The translations under genes were made by a program, and so were the position numbers. The notes beneath the pieces were generated by a model. The model had not been told where the DNA came from, made no database searches, and was given only the letters and a program-made list of their open reading frames with translations. A DNA stretch of 64,000 nucleotides, from the NCBI RefSeq assembly GCF_003384035.1, contig NZ_QQAK01000010.1, positions 186,001 through 250,000 on the forward strand, written 5' to 3'. This DNA comes from Sporosarcina sp. BI001-red (GTDB lineage Bacteria > Bacillota > Bacilli > Bacillales_A > Planococcaceae). This document shows positions 1-7,833 of the stretch, in pieces (position 1 is the first letter of the stretch; each line of letters opens with the position of its first letter).

Positions 1-1071
1 GTGCTCCAGTAATTCTTCATAACGAATCACGCGTACTTCACCCACAGGCTCCGTTCTTTCTTGTTCACAAATCTTTTGGTAGGCCGTATTGCAAGCGCTC
101 ATCGCTTGAACAGCGACATCTGCAAACAGCTCCATAATTTCCGAAGCATCACGATCCATTAGAAATACGTTATAGAGAGAAGCAGCACGATAAGGTGTCT
201 GTGTCGAGTACGACGTCTTCAAATCCTTCAACTGAAGCGAGACGGGAAGGGGAGTTGTCTCTCCATAGTTCGTCTCTTTGAACAACGAATTGAATTCCAT
301 CGACTGAGCTAAAAATGAAGAGATATACGTTGCCGTCAATCCTTTCAATGGCTCCCCAACGTGCGTTTCTTTCCCGTAAAACAATGCAGCTGGCATGATT
401 TTACCAATCGTACCTGAGTAAACATACTCTTTAGGATCACCGGGTTCTTGTGAAAACGTCGGCTCGCTGTTCAAGAAGAGCTTATAGGAAAGACCATACA
501 CATCGCGCATTCTAACGAGTTCTTCAACAGCTGTCCGCATTCCCGCTGAATTCACTTCTTCATCCGGAACGGTCAGCAATACTAAATTGATAGGCCAATT
601 TTCAAGAGATGCCTTTTCAATAAGTGACATGTGAAGGGCCAATCCCATCTTCATGTCCATCGTGCCGCGACCGAATAAGTAGTCTCCGGATAGTAAATCC
701 TTCCGTGCATCTTCTGGAAGTTCATCTGTCAGTTGATGAAGTGCCGCCGTCAACTTTTCAGGATGATAAGCAAGTGGCTCCAATGCGCCATATTCTTCTG
801 TCCAAACCGTATCGAAATGACTGATCAAGACAACCGTGTCTGTCGCAGCGGGATTCTTATAAAGTGCGAGCACTGAATTTCTTCCAAGACCTGCATCGTG
901 CAACTTCAAATGCTCGGGATGATGCGTAAAATACGACAATGTCTTCAATTTCTCGGCAACACGTGTAGAAAACGTGCATTCACCATCCGTCGTTGTGCGG
1001 CTTTCCCAGCTTACGAGTTCATTCAGCAAGCCTCTCAGTGAAGCAGGTGTATTCCATTGTGAAGTACTCAT
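1..1071 (-). CDS. rocB: M20-family hydrolase, RocB-like (3' end beyond window)
   Basis: Zinc-dependent M20/M28-type hydrolase resembling RocB, the arginine-utilisation protein of Bacillus, whose exact substrate is unclear. The N-terminal half shows metal-site motifs in the usual order: SHFDTVW, then GRGTMDMK, then VPDEEV. The frame is open to base 1, so the C-terminus lies outside the window; 357 codons are present. The ATG at 1071 follows a perfect AGGAGG. It is the last visible gene of an operon read from about 4290 leftward, 35 nt behind an amino acid permease. Two guanidino hydrolases upstream suggest it acts on an arginine derivative or a product of one; that is inference. Confidence 0.85.
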   Translation of the reverse strand, partial: MSTSQWNTPASLRGLLNELVSWESRTTTDGECTFSTRVAEKLKTLSYFTHHPEHLKLHDAGLGRNSVLALYKNPAATDTVVLISHFDTVWTEEYGALEPLAYHPEKLTAALHQLTDELPEDARKDLLSGDYLFGRGTMDMKMGLALHMSLIEKASLENWPINLVLLTVPDEEVNSAGMRTAVEELVRMRDVYGLSYKLFLNSEPTFSQEPGDPKEYVYSGTIGKIMPAALFYGKETHVGEPLKGLTATYISSFLAQSMEFNSLFKETNYGETTPLPVSLQLKDLKTSYSTQTPYRAASLYNVFLMDRDASEIMELFADVAVQAMSACNTAYQKICEQERTEPVGEVRVIRYEELLEH

Positions 1072-1106
1072 TCTATAGCCTCCTGAATTGAGATGTAGGT
1101 GTTTTC

Positions 1107-2522
1107 TTAGTGATTCACTTCTGCAGGTTCCGCAACAACCGTTCCATTCGCGAGATGTTTCTTCTCGAGCCTAACCTTATAAAAGATCATGCAAGCAGCA
1201 AAAAATCCGATTCCATAGACCAATCCAATACGTTGCGTCGGATCAAATGCTAGGAAAATTAGGATTACTAAGCAGAAGATGATGCAAGTCAGTGGAACTA
1301 ACGGATAAAACTTCACTCGATATTGTAAGTCTTCTAGTTTTCCACCTTGTTTCAAGTAGCGCTTTCTAAACAACAGCTGAGATGTAGCAATACCCATCCA
1401 AGAAATCGTAACGGCAATTGCTGCGATAGACATAAGCAAAACAAATACTGCATCCGCTTCCATAACACTTGTTAGAAGTGAGAGTAACGAAAAAGCCATC
1501 GTGAAGATCAAAGCATTCAATGGGACTTTGCGTTTCGTTAATTTTCCGAAAAGCCGAGGTGCCATTCCGTCATTCGCCATGGACCAAAGTAAACGAGTCG
1601 ATGCGTACAAACATGAATTTCCGACAGATAGAATCGCTGTCAAAATGACGAAGTTCATAATCCCAGCGGCATAAGGGACACCAGCCATGTCCATCAATGT
1701 AACGAAAGGACTTTGCATTAATCCGAGGTCAGCAGCAGGGAAAATCGCTGACAAGACAACAATCGACGCGATATAGAATACAACGATTCGGAAAAGGATT
1801 GTACGAATTGCTTTCGGGATATTCTTCTCTGGATTTTCAGTTTCACCAGCAGCAATTCCGACTAATTCGGAACCTTGGTAAGAGAAGATGACATTCATCA
1901 TCGTAACGAAAACAATCGCAATCCCTGCTGGGAATAAACCTTTTGGTGCTAGGTTCGTTAAATGGGGCGTCGGTGTTCCATCCAGTGGAATCCATCCGAT
2001 AATCGCTGCTCCGCCAATAACGATAAAGGCCAAAACCGCAACGACTTTAATGCTTGCAAACCAAAACTCTGCTTCCGCAAAGCCTTTTGTAGTCAGTGCA
2101 TTCAGTACGAATAGTAAAACCATGAACACAGCACACCAAATCCAAATTGGAGTATGTGGAAACCAATGTTGCATTAGAATACCAGCAGCTGTAAATTCAA
2201 CGCCTGCTGTAGCGGCTGATCCTACAAAGTACATCCAGCCTAGTGAAAAGCCAGCAGAAGGACTGATATAACGGGAAGCATATTTTTGGAAGGATCCTGT
2301 CACAGGCATGTGGACAGCAAGTTCACCGAGACAAGTCATGACCATGTACAAGATTAGGCCACCAATTAGATAGCCTACAAGTGCGCCTCCAGGTCCAGCT
2401 TGGTTGATCGTATAACCGACGTTTAGAAACAATCCCGTTCCAATCACGCCACCAAGTGACAACATCATCAAGTGGCGGCTTTTCATGGAGCGATTTAATT
2501 GAGGTTCTTCCAGGGTTTTCAT
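1107..2522 (-). CDS. APC-family amino acid permease (RocE-like)
   Basis: Cytoplasmic-membrane amino acid/proton symporter of the APC superfamily, 471 aa with about 12 membrane segments. The first helix carries the substrate-binding signature GGVIGTGLF, and the rest resembles the basic and aromatic amino acid permeases RocE, LysP and AroP. The start is preceded by GGAGGAAGGA. It lies between a DDAH-like hydrolase (40 nt upstream) and the rocB-like gene (35 nt downstream), so it probably imports the guanidino amino acid used by this operon. Arginine or a methylarginine is plausible, but substrate cannot be read from sequence. Confidence 0.9.
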   Translation of the reverse strand: MKTLEEPQLNRSMKSRHLMMLSLGGVIGTGLFLNVGYTINQAGPGGALVGYLIGGLILYMVMTCLGELAVHMPVTGSFQKYASRYISPSAGFSLGWMYFVGSAATAGVEFTAAGILMQHWFPHTPIWIWCAVFMVLLFVLNALTTKGFAEAEFWFASIKVVAVLAFIVIGGAAIIGWIPLDGTPTPHLTNLAPKGLFPAGIAIVFVTMMNVIFSYQGSELVGIAAGETENPEKNIPKAIRTILFRIVVFYIASIVVLSAIFPAADLGLMQSPFVTLMDMAGVPYAAGIMNFVILTAILSVGNSCLYASTRLLWSMANDGMAPRLFGKLTKRKVPLNALIFTMAFSLLSLLTSVMEADAVFVLLMSIAAIAVTISWMGIATSQLLFRKRYLKQGGKLEDLQYRVKFYPLVPLTCIIFCLVILIFLAFDPTQRIGLVYGIGFFAACMIFYKVRLEKKHLANGTVVAEPAEVNH

Positions 2523-2562
2523 TGTTTATCCTTCCTCCCGATCGGTTCTCGTGTTGCATTCT

Positions 2563-3324
2563 TTAAAAACGAAGCGATAGGCAGCTTAGACCACCATCGT
2601 GCTTTTGAACTTCAGACATGTCCAATTCGATCGTTTGGTAGCCAGCTTCGGTGAATTTGCGATTTGTTTCCGGGAAGCCGCTTGGGATAATCACGTAATC
2701 GTTTACACGAATACAGTTCGCTGAGTATTCGTCTTCTTTACCAATGACAATCTTTTCATACGAGTCAAAAGCGGGATGATTCACGAACTCTCCAGCGACC
2801 ACTAACTGGTTGCTTCCGAGGTAGGCGATACCCGTCTTCAAATGGAAGAACTCTTTCAAAGGAATAATCGTAGCTTCGTAACCTTCAGACTCTAGAATTT
2901 CTTTGAGTTGTTTAGCGCCAACTTCGTTCGTACGTTCAGAAATTCCGATGTAAAACTGATCTTCAGCCTGAAGTACGTCTCCACCATCAAGTGTTCCAGG
3001 AGATTGGATGAAATAAAACTTCTTGTAAAACTTTTTGGTGACAGCCTCGATTTCAACAATTTCAGCGTTTCTGGATTGTGCACCAGGATTCGTGATCACT
3101 GCAAAATCTGGAGTCAATACAGCGGCATCTTCAACAAAGGTCGAGTCCGGGAACTCATCGCTTTCCTCAAGCTTCGTTACAGCAACTCCACATTTTTTAA
3201 GTGCTTCCACATATGCATCATGCTGTTTAAGCAAGAGTTCATAATCGGGCTTGCCTAAATCAGAAGTAGTGAGACCCTCCAAATAACTTTTACCTGGTTT
3301 CTTGACGATGACATTTGTGAACAT
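2563..3324 (-). CDS. Dimethylarginine dimethylaminohydrolase-family protein (DDAH)
   Basis: Guanidine-modifying hydrolase (253 aa) of the DDAH/arginine deiminase superfamily. DDAH converts N-methylated arginines to citrulline plus methylamines. Catalytic positions are recognisable: Asp66 in FVEDAAV, the GTLDGGDVL strand, His161 in FFHLKTG, and the nucleophile Cys248 in GGLSCLSLRF at the C-terminus. Length fits bacterial DDAH (about 250 aa). A good AAGGAG precedes the ATG. It is the second gene of the operon, directly after a more divergent paralog. The true substrate may be methylarginine, arginine or another guanidino compound. Confidence 0.88.
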   Translation of the reverse strand: MFTNVIVKKPGKSYLEGLTTSDLGKPDYELLLKQHDAYVEALKKCGVAVTKLEESDEFPDSTFVEDAAVLTPDFAVITNPGAQSRNAEIVEIEAVTKKFYKKFYFIQSPGTLDGGDVLQAEDQFYIGISERTNEVGAKQLKEILESEGYEATIIPLKEFFHLKTGIAYLGSNQLVVAGEFVNHPAFDSYEKIVIGKEDEYSANCIRVNDYVIIPSGFPETNRKFTEAGYQTIELDMSEVQKHDGGLSCLSLRF

Positions 3325-3357
3325 TGTATTCTCTCCTTTTTAACGTGCAAATATTTT

Positions 3358-4230
3358 TTAGCCTCGAACGACTGGGCATGTCAAACAAGTGGGACCGCCA
3401 GTACCTAACAGACTGATTTCTTGTCCTTTATATACATGTACCGTTGCACCGGCATCTTTTAGTTTTTGAATAGTGGAAGCGTTCTCATCCGTCAACACAC
3501 AAACACGAGGTGCGATTGCTAACACGTTACATCCCAGCGTATCGTATTCTTCTTTAGATACTTCAACTAGCTCGAATCCGCGTTCTAGTAACAGCTGACG
3601 AAGGAAGACAGGCATTAAAGGTGAGTGGACGACTGCAAGATCTTTGTCGACAACACTGATGAATGACATGAGGTGCAGACATTCTGCTTCGCCTTGGTCA
3701 TGTGGAAGTTGAACGACAATGAATTCATCTACTAAATCAGCTGTCATTTCTTTCAATTGGCGGATCGCTTCGTCATTTGTTCGATAACCTCGACCTACAA
3801 GTAACGTCCGATCATCGAGCCATACGATATCCCCAGCGTCTGAAACAGCGTCTCCAGTTAGTTCACCAACGATTGGAATTCCTTTATCTGAAAGGAACTT
3901 TTTGAAAACTTGAGCTTCAGGCTGACGAAGTTTTTTACCGGATTTTAAGATGAGTGCTCCAGCTGGTGTAAACTTCACTGGATCATGGGCATAAATTGAA
4001 TCCAAGCCGACCGTATCGCTTGAAGGAAGGTAATCGATTTGAGTACCTTGTTGTTCTATTGTATTTATCAATTCTGAAAATTCTTTGCATGCTTCATTGA
4101 AATCGGGCTCTCTAAGATAGTTGAATGTCTTCCAGTTTTCTGAAAGATGTTCTTGGGATATAAAAGCATCTTTAGGATGTTTCATAATCACGTGCGTTAG
4201 TGGGCTGTACATTGAACTGCTGTATCTCAT
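3358..4230 (-). CDS. Second DDAH/amidinotransferase-family hydrolase
   Basis: First gene of the operon, 290 aa, same penteine fold as the next gene but only distantly similar. Visible catalytic elements: Asp83 in AHDPVKF, the DAGDIVWLD strand, His186 in ECLHLMSF, and C-terminal Cys282 or Cys285 in GPTCLTCPVV. The frame is open 93 nt further upstream, but I place the start at 4230, where GGAGGCGGAA precedes ATG; the longer form would begin beyond the operators and the promoter. Two tandem penteine hydrolases suggest two steps on one guanidino substrate, or two related substrates. Confidence 0.82.
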   Translation of the reverse strand: MRYSSSMYSPLTHVIMKHPKDAFISQEHLSENWKTFNYLREPDFNEACKEFSELINTIEQQGTQIDYLPSSDTVGLDSIYAHDPVKFTPAGALILKSGKKLRQPEAQVFKKFLSDKGIPIVGELTGDAVSDAGDIVWLDDRTLLVGRGYRTNDEAIRQLKEMTADLVDEFIVVQLPHDQGEAECLHLMSFISVVDKDLAVVHSPLMPVFLRQLLLERGFELVEVSKEEYDTLGCNVLAIAPRVCVLTDENASTIQKLKDAGATVHVYKGQEISLLGTGGPTCLTCPVVRG

Positions 4231-4246
4231 ATTTCCGCCTCCTATT

Positions 4247-4283
4247 TTTCCGTCTATCGGAAAGTGTTTCCGTTGAAGGGAAA
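4247..4283. promoter_or_regulatory. Tandem 17-bp palindromes, probable IclR operators
   Basis: Two 17-bp inverted repeats, TTTCCGTCTATCGGAAA (4247-4263, perfect 6-bp arms) and TTTCCGTTGAAGGGAAA (4267-4283, 5-bp arms), are spaced 20 bp centre to centre, about two helical turns. They sit between the minus-strand promoter and the first hydrolase gene, so bound regulator could block transcription or prevent escape. The adjacent IclR gene is the obvious binder. Confidence 0.75.
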
Positions 4284-4294
4284 CCTTATCTGTT

Positions 4295-4323
4295 AATATA
4301 TTCTGAGTGTGGTATAATGTCAA
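4295..4323 (-). promoter_or_regulatory. SigA-type promoter of the guanidino-hydrolase operon
   Basis: On the minus strand TTGACA (4318-4323), a 17-nt spacer and TATATT (4295-4300). Transcription would start near 4288, immediately before the tandem IclR operators. Its -35 box shares a base with the -10 box of the divergent regulator promoter. Confidence 0.75.
4310..4318 (+). promoter_or_regulatory. Extended -10 promoter of the iclR-type gene
   Basis: TGGTATAAT is a consensus extended -10; no good -35 is visible. The box overlaps the -35 of the divergent operon by one base, so the two promoters probably compete for polymerase. The start codon of the regulator is 59 nt downstream. Confidence 0.6.
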
Positions 4324-4376
4324 TGTATTTAGAAAATAAATTCACATTTTTTTACTCACAATTAGGAAGTGAACTT

Positions 4377-5114
4377 ATGCAAACTATTGATCGGGTCATG
4401 CAACTTGCCAAAATTCTAGCATCAGAAAGTAATCCTACGGGCATTTCTATTTCTGACATAGCTAAGGAATGTGACTTAGCATTGAGTACACTTCACCGCA
4501 TTTTGAAGTCGATGGTGAAACAAGGCCTTGCTGAACAAGACGCTGATACGAAACTCTATAAATTGGGGCAGGTATGGATGGAATATGGGCTTCGCGCATA
4601 CGATACGATGGATTATGTATCGTCCATCCGACCAGAATTAGATCGATTAAGTAGGGAAGTTGAAGAGAGTATTTACTTGAGCAAATGTACGGGGTTAGAG
4701 GCGATTATTATCGAGCGAATCGATAATGAGAACAACCAGATTCGGATGTATGACAAACTGGGTCTGCGGATTCCTATGAATATAGGTGCAGCTAATAAAA
4801 TTATGCTGGCTTGTATGCCAACTGTAGAATCTGAGAAAATTATTAAGCAACTGGTGCCGGAACACGAACAGGAACCTTTCAAGAAAATGTTACAAGGGAT
4901 TGAGAAGCAAGGTTATGCAATTAGTCACGGAGAGCGGACGGAAGGCACGTCATCAATCGGAGTGGCAGTGCGTAATATTACAGGAGAAGTTGTGGGTGCG
5001 ATTAGCATTGGGTGTGTGACGTTTAACCTAACTGAGGACCGAATGCAGATGATGATCGAGAAAATCTTAGCTGCGAAAGACCGAGTGTCTGAGAAGATTG
5101 GGCGGAGTAGCTAA
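4377..5114 (+). CDS. IclR-family transcriptional regulator
   Basis: Regulator of 245 aa with an N-terminal winged helix-turn-helix (about residues 1-65, including ISISDIAKECDLALSTLHRI) and a C-terminal IclR ligand domain ending near GAISIGCVTF. The open frame begins far upstream, but the ATG at 4377 follows AGGAAGTG and starts at the usual IclR position before the HTH. It diverges from the guanidino-hydrolase operon and most likely controls it through the palindromes at 4247-4283. The ligand is probably an operon substrate or intermediate. Confidence 0.9.
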   Translation: MQTIDRVMQLAKILASESNPTGISISDIAKECDLALSTLHRILKSMVKQGLAEQDADTKLYKLGQVWMEYGLRAYDTMDYVSSIRPELDRLSREVEESIYLSKCTGLEAIIIERIDNENNQIRMYDKLGLRIPMNIGAANKIMLACMPTVESEKIIKQLVPEHEQEPFKKMLQGIEKQGYAISHGERTEGTSSIGVAVRNITGEVVGAISIGCVTFNLTEDRMQMMIEKILAAKDRVSEKIGRSS

Positions 5115-5129
5115 CGAAAACGATCCCAC

Positions 5130-5176
5130 AAAAAAAGCAGGGAGGAAATTGTTGCATTTCCTCGCCTGCTTTTTTC
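5130..5176. terminator. Bidirectional intrinsic terminator
   Basis: A-tract, long GC-rich hairpin (arms AAGCAGGGAGGAAAT and ATTTCCTCGCCTGCTT, the first offset by one base) and T-tract, between the convergent regulator and GNAT genes. Confidence 0.85.
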
Positions 5177-5190
5177 GTTTACACGTCTAC

Positions 5191-6027
5191 CTAATTAGTT
5201 ACTAAGGCTACGGGAACATCATAATAATCCTGCCGCTCCTGTTGCACAAACCCGATCCGTTCATACAACTTCAACGCATTATCATTCTTTGTTTCTACAT
5301 CTAATTTTATAATGTTCCCAGTAGGTAGCTCCTGTTTAACAATCCATTGCAATGCCTTACCTCCATAGCCTTGACCCCTACATTCAGATAGCACTGCGAA
5401 GCCGGATATATAGGATTCGTCTAGATTCCTCATGACTCTGATTTTACCGATTGGCTTTTCATCTACTTCTATAATGTATCTGCATTCTTTTTCCCGTGGT
5501 AATCTTTCATTATAGTAGGATTCGGCGTCTTCTAGTGAAAAGGAAAAGGCTTCCGCATCTAATGCAGTTTCAAACGCTTTGTCTTCTAGAGTAGACTCTC
5601 TTAGTACGATACCTTCTGTTTTAGAAAGCTCTTTATGATGCCAATGCATATGGAACTCTGAAAACGAGTAGTTGCATGGTCGAATTGCCATCCATCCTTT
5701 GGCGGATTCTGAAGTCCCGGGTGCATTGAACAACACCTTTTTGAATTCTTTATCTTCAATTACTCGCTGTGCCTGTTGCCAAAGATTTGTAAAGTGTCCA
5801 TTCCTGCGTTCTTCCGGTTTCACCATGCCACATACTTCGACTGTGGAACCGAACCCGTATAGTGCTAAGTAGGCAATAAGTTCATGATCCTTCCAAATAA
5901 AGAAATCCATCGTGTCGTTTTTCCGTTCTCGAAGCATTTCCCAATTCAATTTCAGTTCAATCTTGTCGTACTGCTCACATTGCTGTTGCAAGTGTTGTAT
6001 TCCTTCAATATGATTTGCTGTTAGCAT
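5191..6027 (-). CDS. Tandem-domain GNAT acetyltransferase
   Basis: Cytoplasmic acetyl-CoA-dependent N-acyltransferase with two GNAT folds in 278 aa. The N-terminal copy is degenerate. The C-terminal copy (about residues 145-278) keeps the acetyl-CoA pyrophosphate loop in CRGQGYGGKAL and a typical ending NALKLYERIGF. The start chosen at 6027 has GGAGG seven bases upstream; the frame continues 21 codons further without a ribosome binding site. It stands alone between convergent and divergent neighbours. Substrate unknown; both small molecules and protein N-termini are possible. Confidence 0.85.
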   Translation of the reverse strand: MLTANHIEGIQHLQQQCEQYDKIELKLNWEMLRERKNDTMDFFIWKDHELIAYLALYGFGSTVEVCGMVKPEERRNGHFTNLWQQAQRVIEDKEFKKVLFNAPGTSESAKGWMAIRPCNYSFSEFHMHWHHKELSKTEGIVLRESTLEDKAFETALDAEAFSFSLEDAESYYNERLPREKECRYIIEVDEKPIGKIRVMRNLDESYISGFAVLSECRGQGYGGKALQWIVKQELPTGNIIKLDVETKNDNALKLYERIGFVQQERQDYYDVPVALVTN

Positions 6028-6153
6028 GTCGTACCTCCAATGATTAGTAAAGTTAATTAGTTCAAGGTTTTCGTTCGCGCGTTCTACCAAAATTCGTGTT
6101 TTGCTACTATGCTATACTGTTTCAAATGAACCTCATAGAAAGAAGGAATTCAG

Positions 6154-6720
6154 ATGAAAAAAGATATGCGCTATATTTGTTACCCATTCATGAGAGAATC
6201 TGCATCTACGGTAGACTTTGAAATTCGTACTGATTCATTGACGACAAGAATCGGGGAAGCCTTATCCCTAACAGAAGACATTGAGAAAGTACAAACGGAT
6301 CTTCGCTGGCTCCAGCCTCTCGCATACCACTTAAATGGCTCAGTCCGCGGTAAACAAGCCATATTCCCAGAAGACTTACAGCGTTTAAGTGACGTATACG
6401 ATGAATATGTGAATGAACTTGGTGAGTTGATCGAACAATTCGTACTCCCGCAAGGAACCCATGCAGCTACCGTCCTTCACGTCTGTCGAAGTGAAGCCAA
6501 GAAATCTGTACGGGCACTCCATAAAGTGTCGTTAGAGCGTGAGGTACCTGAAATTCTATTCGATTTCGCCCAGCTGATGGCCAACGTGTTATTCGTAATG
6601 GCTGTCTATACGAACAAAGCACAAGGGTGTGACGAAATCCCATTCATCAGTAAATCGTATCCCGAATGGAAGAAGAAAAAGAAGCAAACCGACACGGTGG
6701 GCTCTTCCGCTGAATCGTGA
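6154..6720 (+). CDS. PduO-type cobalamin adenosyltransferase-like protein, degenerate
   Basis: A 188-aa helical protein resembling the four-helix bundle of PduO-type ATP:cob(I)alamin adenosyltransferases. The segment QFVLPQGTHAATVLHVCRSE matches the family block FxLPGGxxAAAxLHxAR. However, the N-terminal ATP-binding motif (KxGDxGxTxL), present in functional enzymes, is absent, and the arginine-rich RRAER block is altered to KKSVRAL. It could be a non-catalytic paralog binding cobalamin or a partner. AGAAGG precedes the ATG, and an extended -10 (TGCTATACT) lies at 6110-6118. No cobalamin genes are nearby. Confidence 0.6.
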   Translation: MKKDMRYICYPFMRESASTVDFEIRTDSLTTRIGEALSLTEDIEKVQTDLRWLQPLAYHLNGSVRGKQAIFPEDLQRLSDVYDEYVNELGELIEQFVLPQGTHAATVLHVCRSEAKKSVRALHKVSLEREVPEILFDFAQLMANVLFVMAVYTNKAQGCDEIPFISKSYPEWKKKKKQTDTVGSSAES

Positions 6721-6797
6721 TAGTTAAATCCAACCTGATCGATGAAAGTAACATATACTATTTGAATTAAAGGATTTATGCTCTCACGAAGTCATTA

Positions 6798-6920
6798 GTT
6801 TGTAGCGGAATGCGGCGACTCCGGAGGAATCAGCGAAGATTGAAGACCCCGCAGAGGCGAAGCTTCGAGGAGGCTGAAATCGAGCCCCTCGGAATGCGTC
6901 CGCATGGAGCGGAAAACAAC
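6798..6920 (+). repeat. Interspersed repeat copy R1 (123 bp)
   Basis: Shares with three other places in the window a core GGCGACTCCGGAGGAATCAG, then GAAGACCCCGCAG and ATCGAGCCCCTCGGAA. Ends are imperfect inverted repeats (GTTTGT and AAACAAC). A 75-codon open frame across it is spurious. Non-coding, MITE-like in layout. Confidence 0.85.
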
Positions 6921-7033
6921 GAGCGCCGGAAAATCAAATTAAACGGCATAAGTATATCTTATGTCATTCGTTCTAAACTATCGTATTACCTTATCTGCCG
7001 TGTAGAGGTATACTACAACAGAGAGGGGGGCAG

Positions 7034-7780
7034 ATGACAATGGATTACATTTTGCTCTTTTTTATAGCACTGATCGCAATGGTGCTTGGAACTCTCGCAG
7101 GTGGAGGGGGTCTTATTACGATGCCTGCTATGCTGCTGATGGGAATTCCAATCCATTCCGTGATCGGGGCCAGTAAAATCTCCACAACCTTCAGTTCTTT
7201 CACTACGTTTCTTACCGTTCTATTGAAAAAGCAAATTACACTCCGTGAGTCTTGGTGGATTCTTCCTGTGTCCCTAGGAGCCGGGACATTGGGCGGCGTC
7301 ACCGCAACCCATATCCAAGAGTCTACCCTATACAAACTAGCAATCGTGTTGCTGATTGGAGCATTTTTCACGTCATTTCTTTCTAAAGCTGACTTTGCTG
7401 GTCAAGCCATTTTGCACCCATCGAAAACGGGTGTGGCAGGACTAATCGGAATCGGATTATATGACGGATTGTTCGGTCCAGGTCAAGGGACGCTGCTCCT
7501 TTTTTTGTTCAATCATTTGCGGATTACTTACATGCGCTCGATTGGATTCATGCGTCTTGCTTCATTTTCGAGCGGACTAGGAGCTGCCATCAGTTTCATT
7601 GCCATGGGCAAAATCATTTGGCCAATTGCTCTCGTACTTGTAATGGGTTCTCTATCCGGTGCTCAAATAGGTGTGCGCATTGCGGAAAAGTTGAACCCTA
7701 AGCATGTTCGCATTCTATTGCGTTTAGTCATTATTGGACTGATTATCCAACTGACTGTGAAAGCCATACTGAATTACTGA
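7034..7780 (+). CDS. TSUP family transporter (TauE/SafE-like)
   Basis: Membrane protein of the TauE/SafE (TSUP, DUF81) family, 248 aa with about 8 membrane segments in two homologous halves. The signature glycine-rich loop after helix 1 (GTLAGGGGLITMPAMLLMG) and its second-half counterpart (GLYDGLFGPGQGTLLL) are clear. The family exports sulfite, sulfoacetate and other sulfur or carbon anions; substrate here is not evident. AGGGGGG precedes the ATG. It is a single-gene unit ending in a strong terminator. A second TSUP protein (57088) belongs to the sulfur operon. Confidence 0.88.
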   Translation: MTMDYILLFFIALIAMVLGTLAGGGGLITMPAMLLMGIPIHSVIGASKISTTFSSFTTFLTVLLKKQITLRESWWILPVSLGAGTLGGVTATHIQESTLYKLAIVLLIGAFFTSFLSKADFAGQAILHPSKTGVAGLIGIGLYDGLFGPGQGTLLLFLFNHLRITYMRSIGFMRLASFSSGLGAAISFIAMGKIIWPIALVLVMGSLSGAQIGVRIAEKLNPKHVRILLRLVIIGLIIQLTVKAILNY

Positions 7781-7821
7781 AAAACGAAAGCAGCCTATTT
7801 CATTGCCGCTTTCGTTTTTTT
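7780..7821. terminator. Intrinsic terminator
   Basis: Hairpin AACGAAAGC ... GCTTTCGTT flanked by A- and T-tracts, between convergent TSUP and rsgA genes; usable on both strands. Confidence 0.85.
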
Positions 7822-7833
7822 ATTGACCTGGCA

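Noticed and set aside
4230-4376. N-terminal extensions of the IclR protein (59 codons) and of the first hydrolase (31 codons)
   Set aside because: Both run through the divergent promoters and operators; good ribosome binding sites mark the internal starts at 4377 and 4230.
6810-7037. 75-codon ORF upstream of the TSUP gene
   Set aside because: It lies across repeat R1 and has no family resemblance or ribosome binding site; the same core at other sites is not open.
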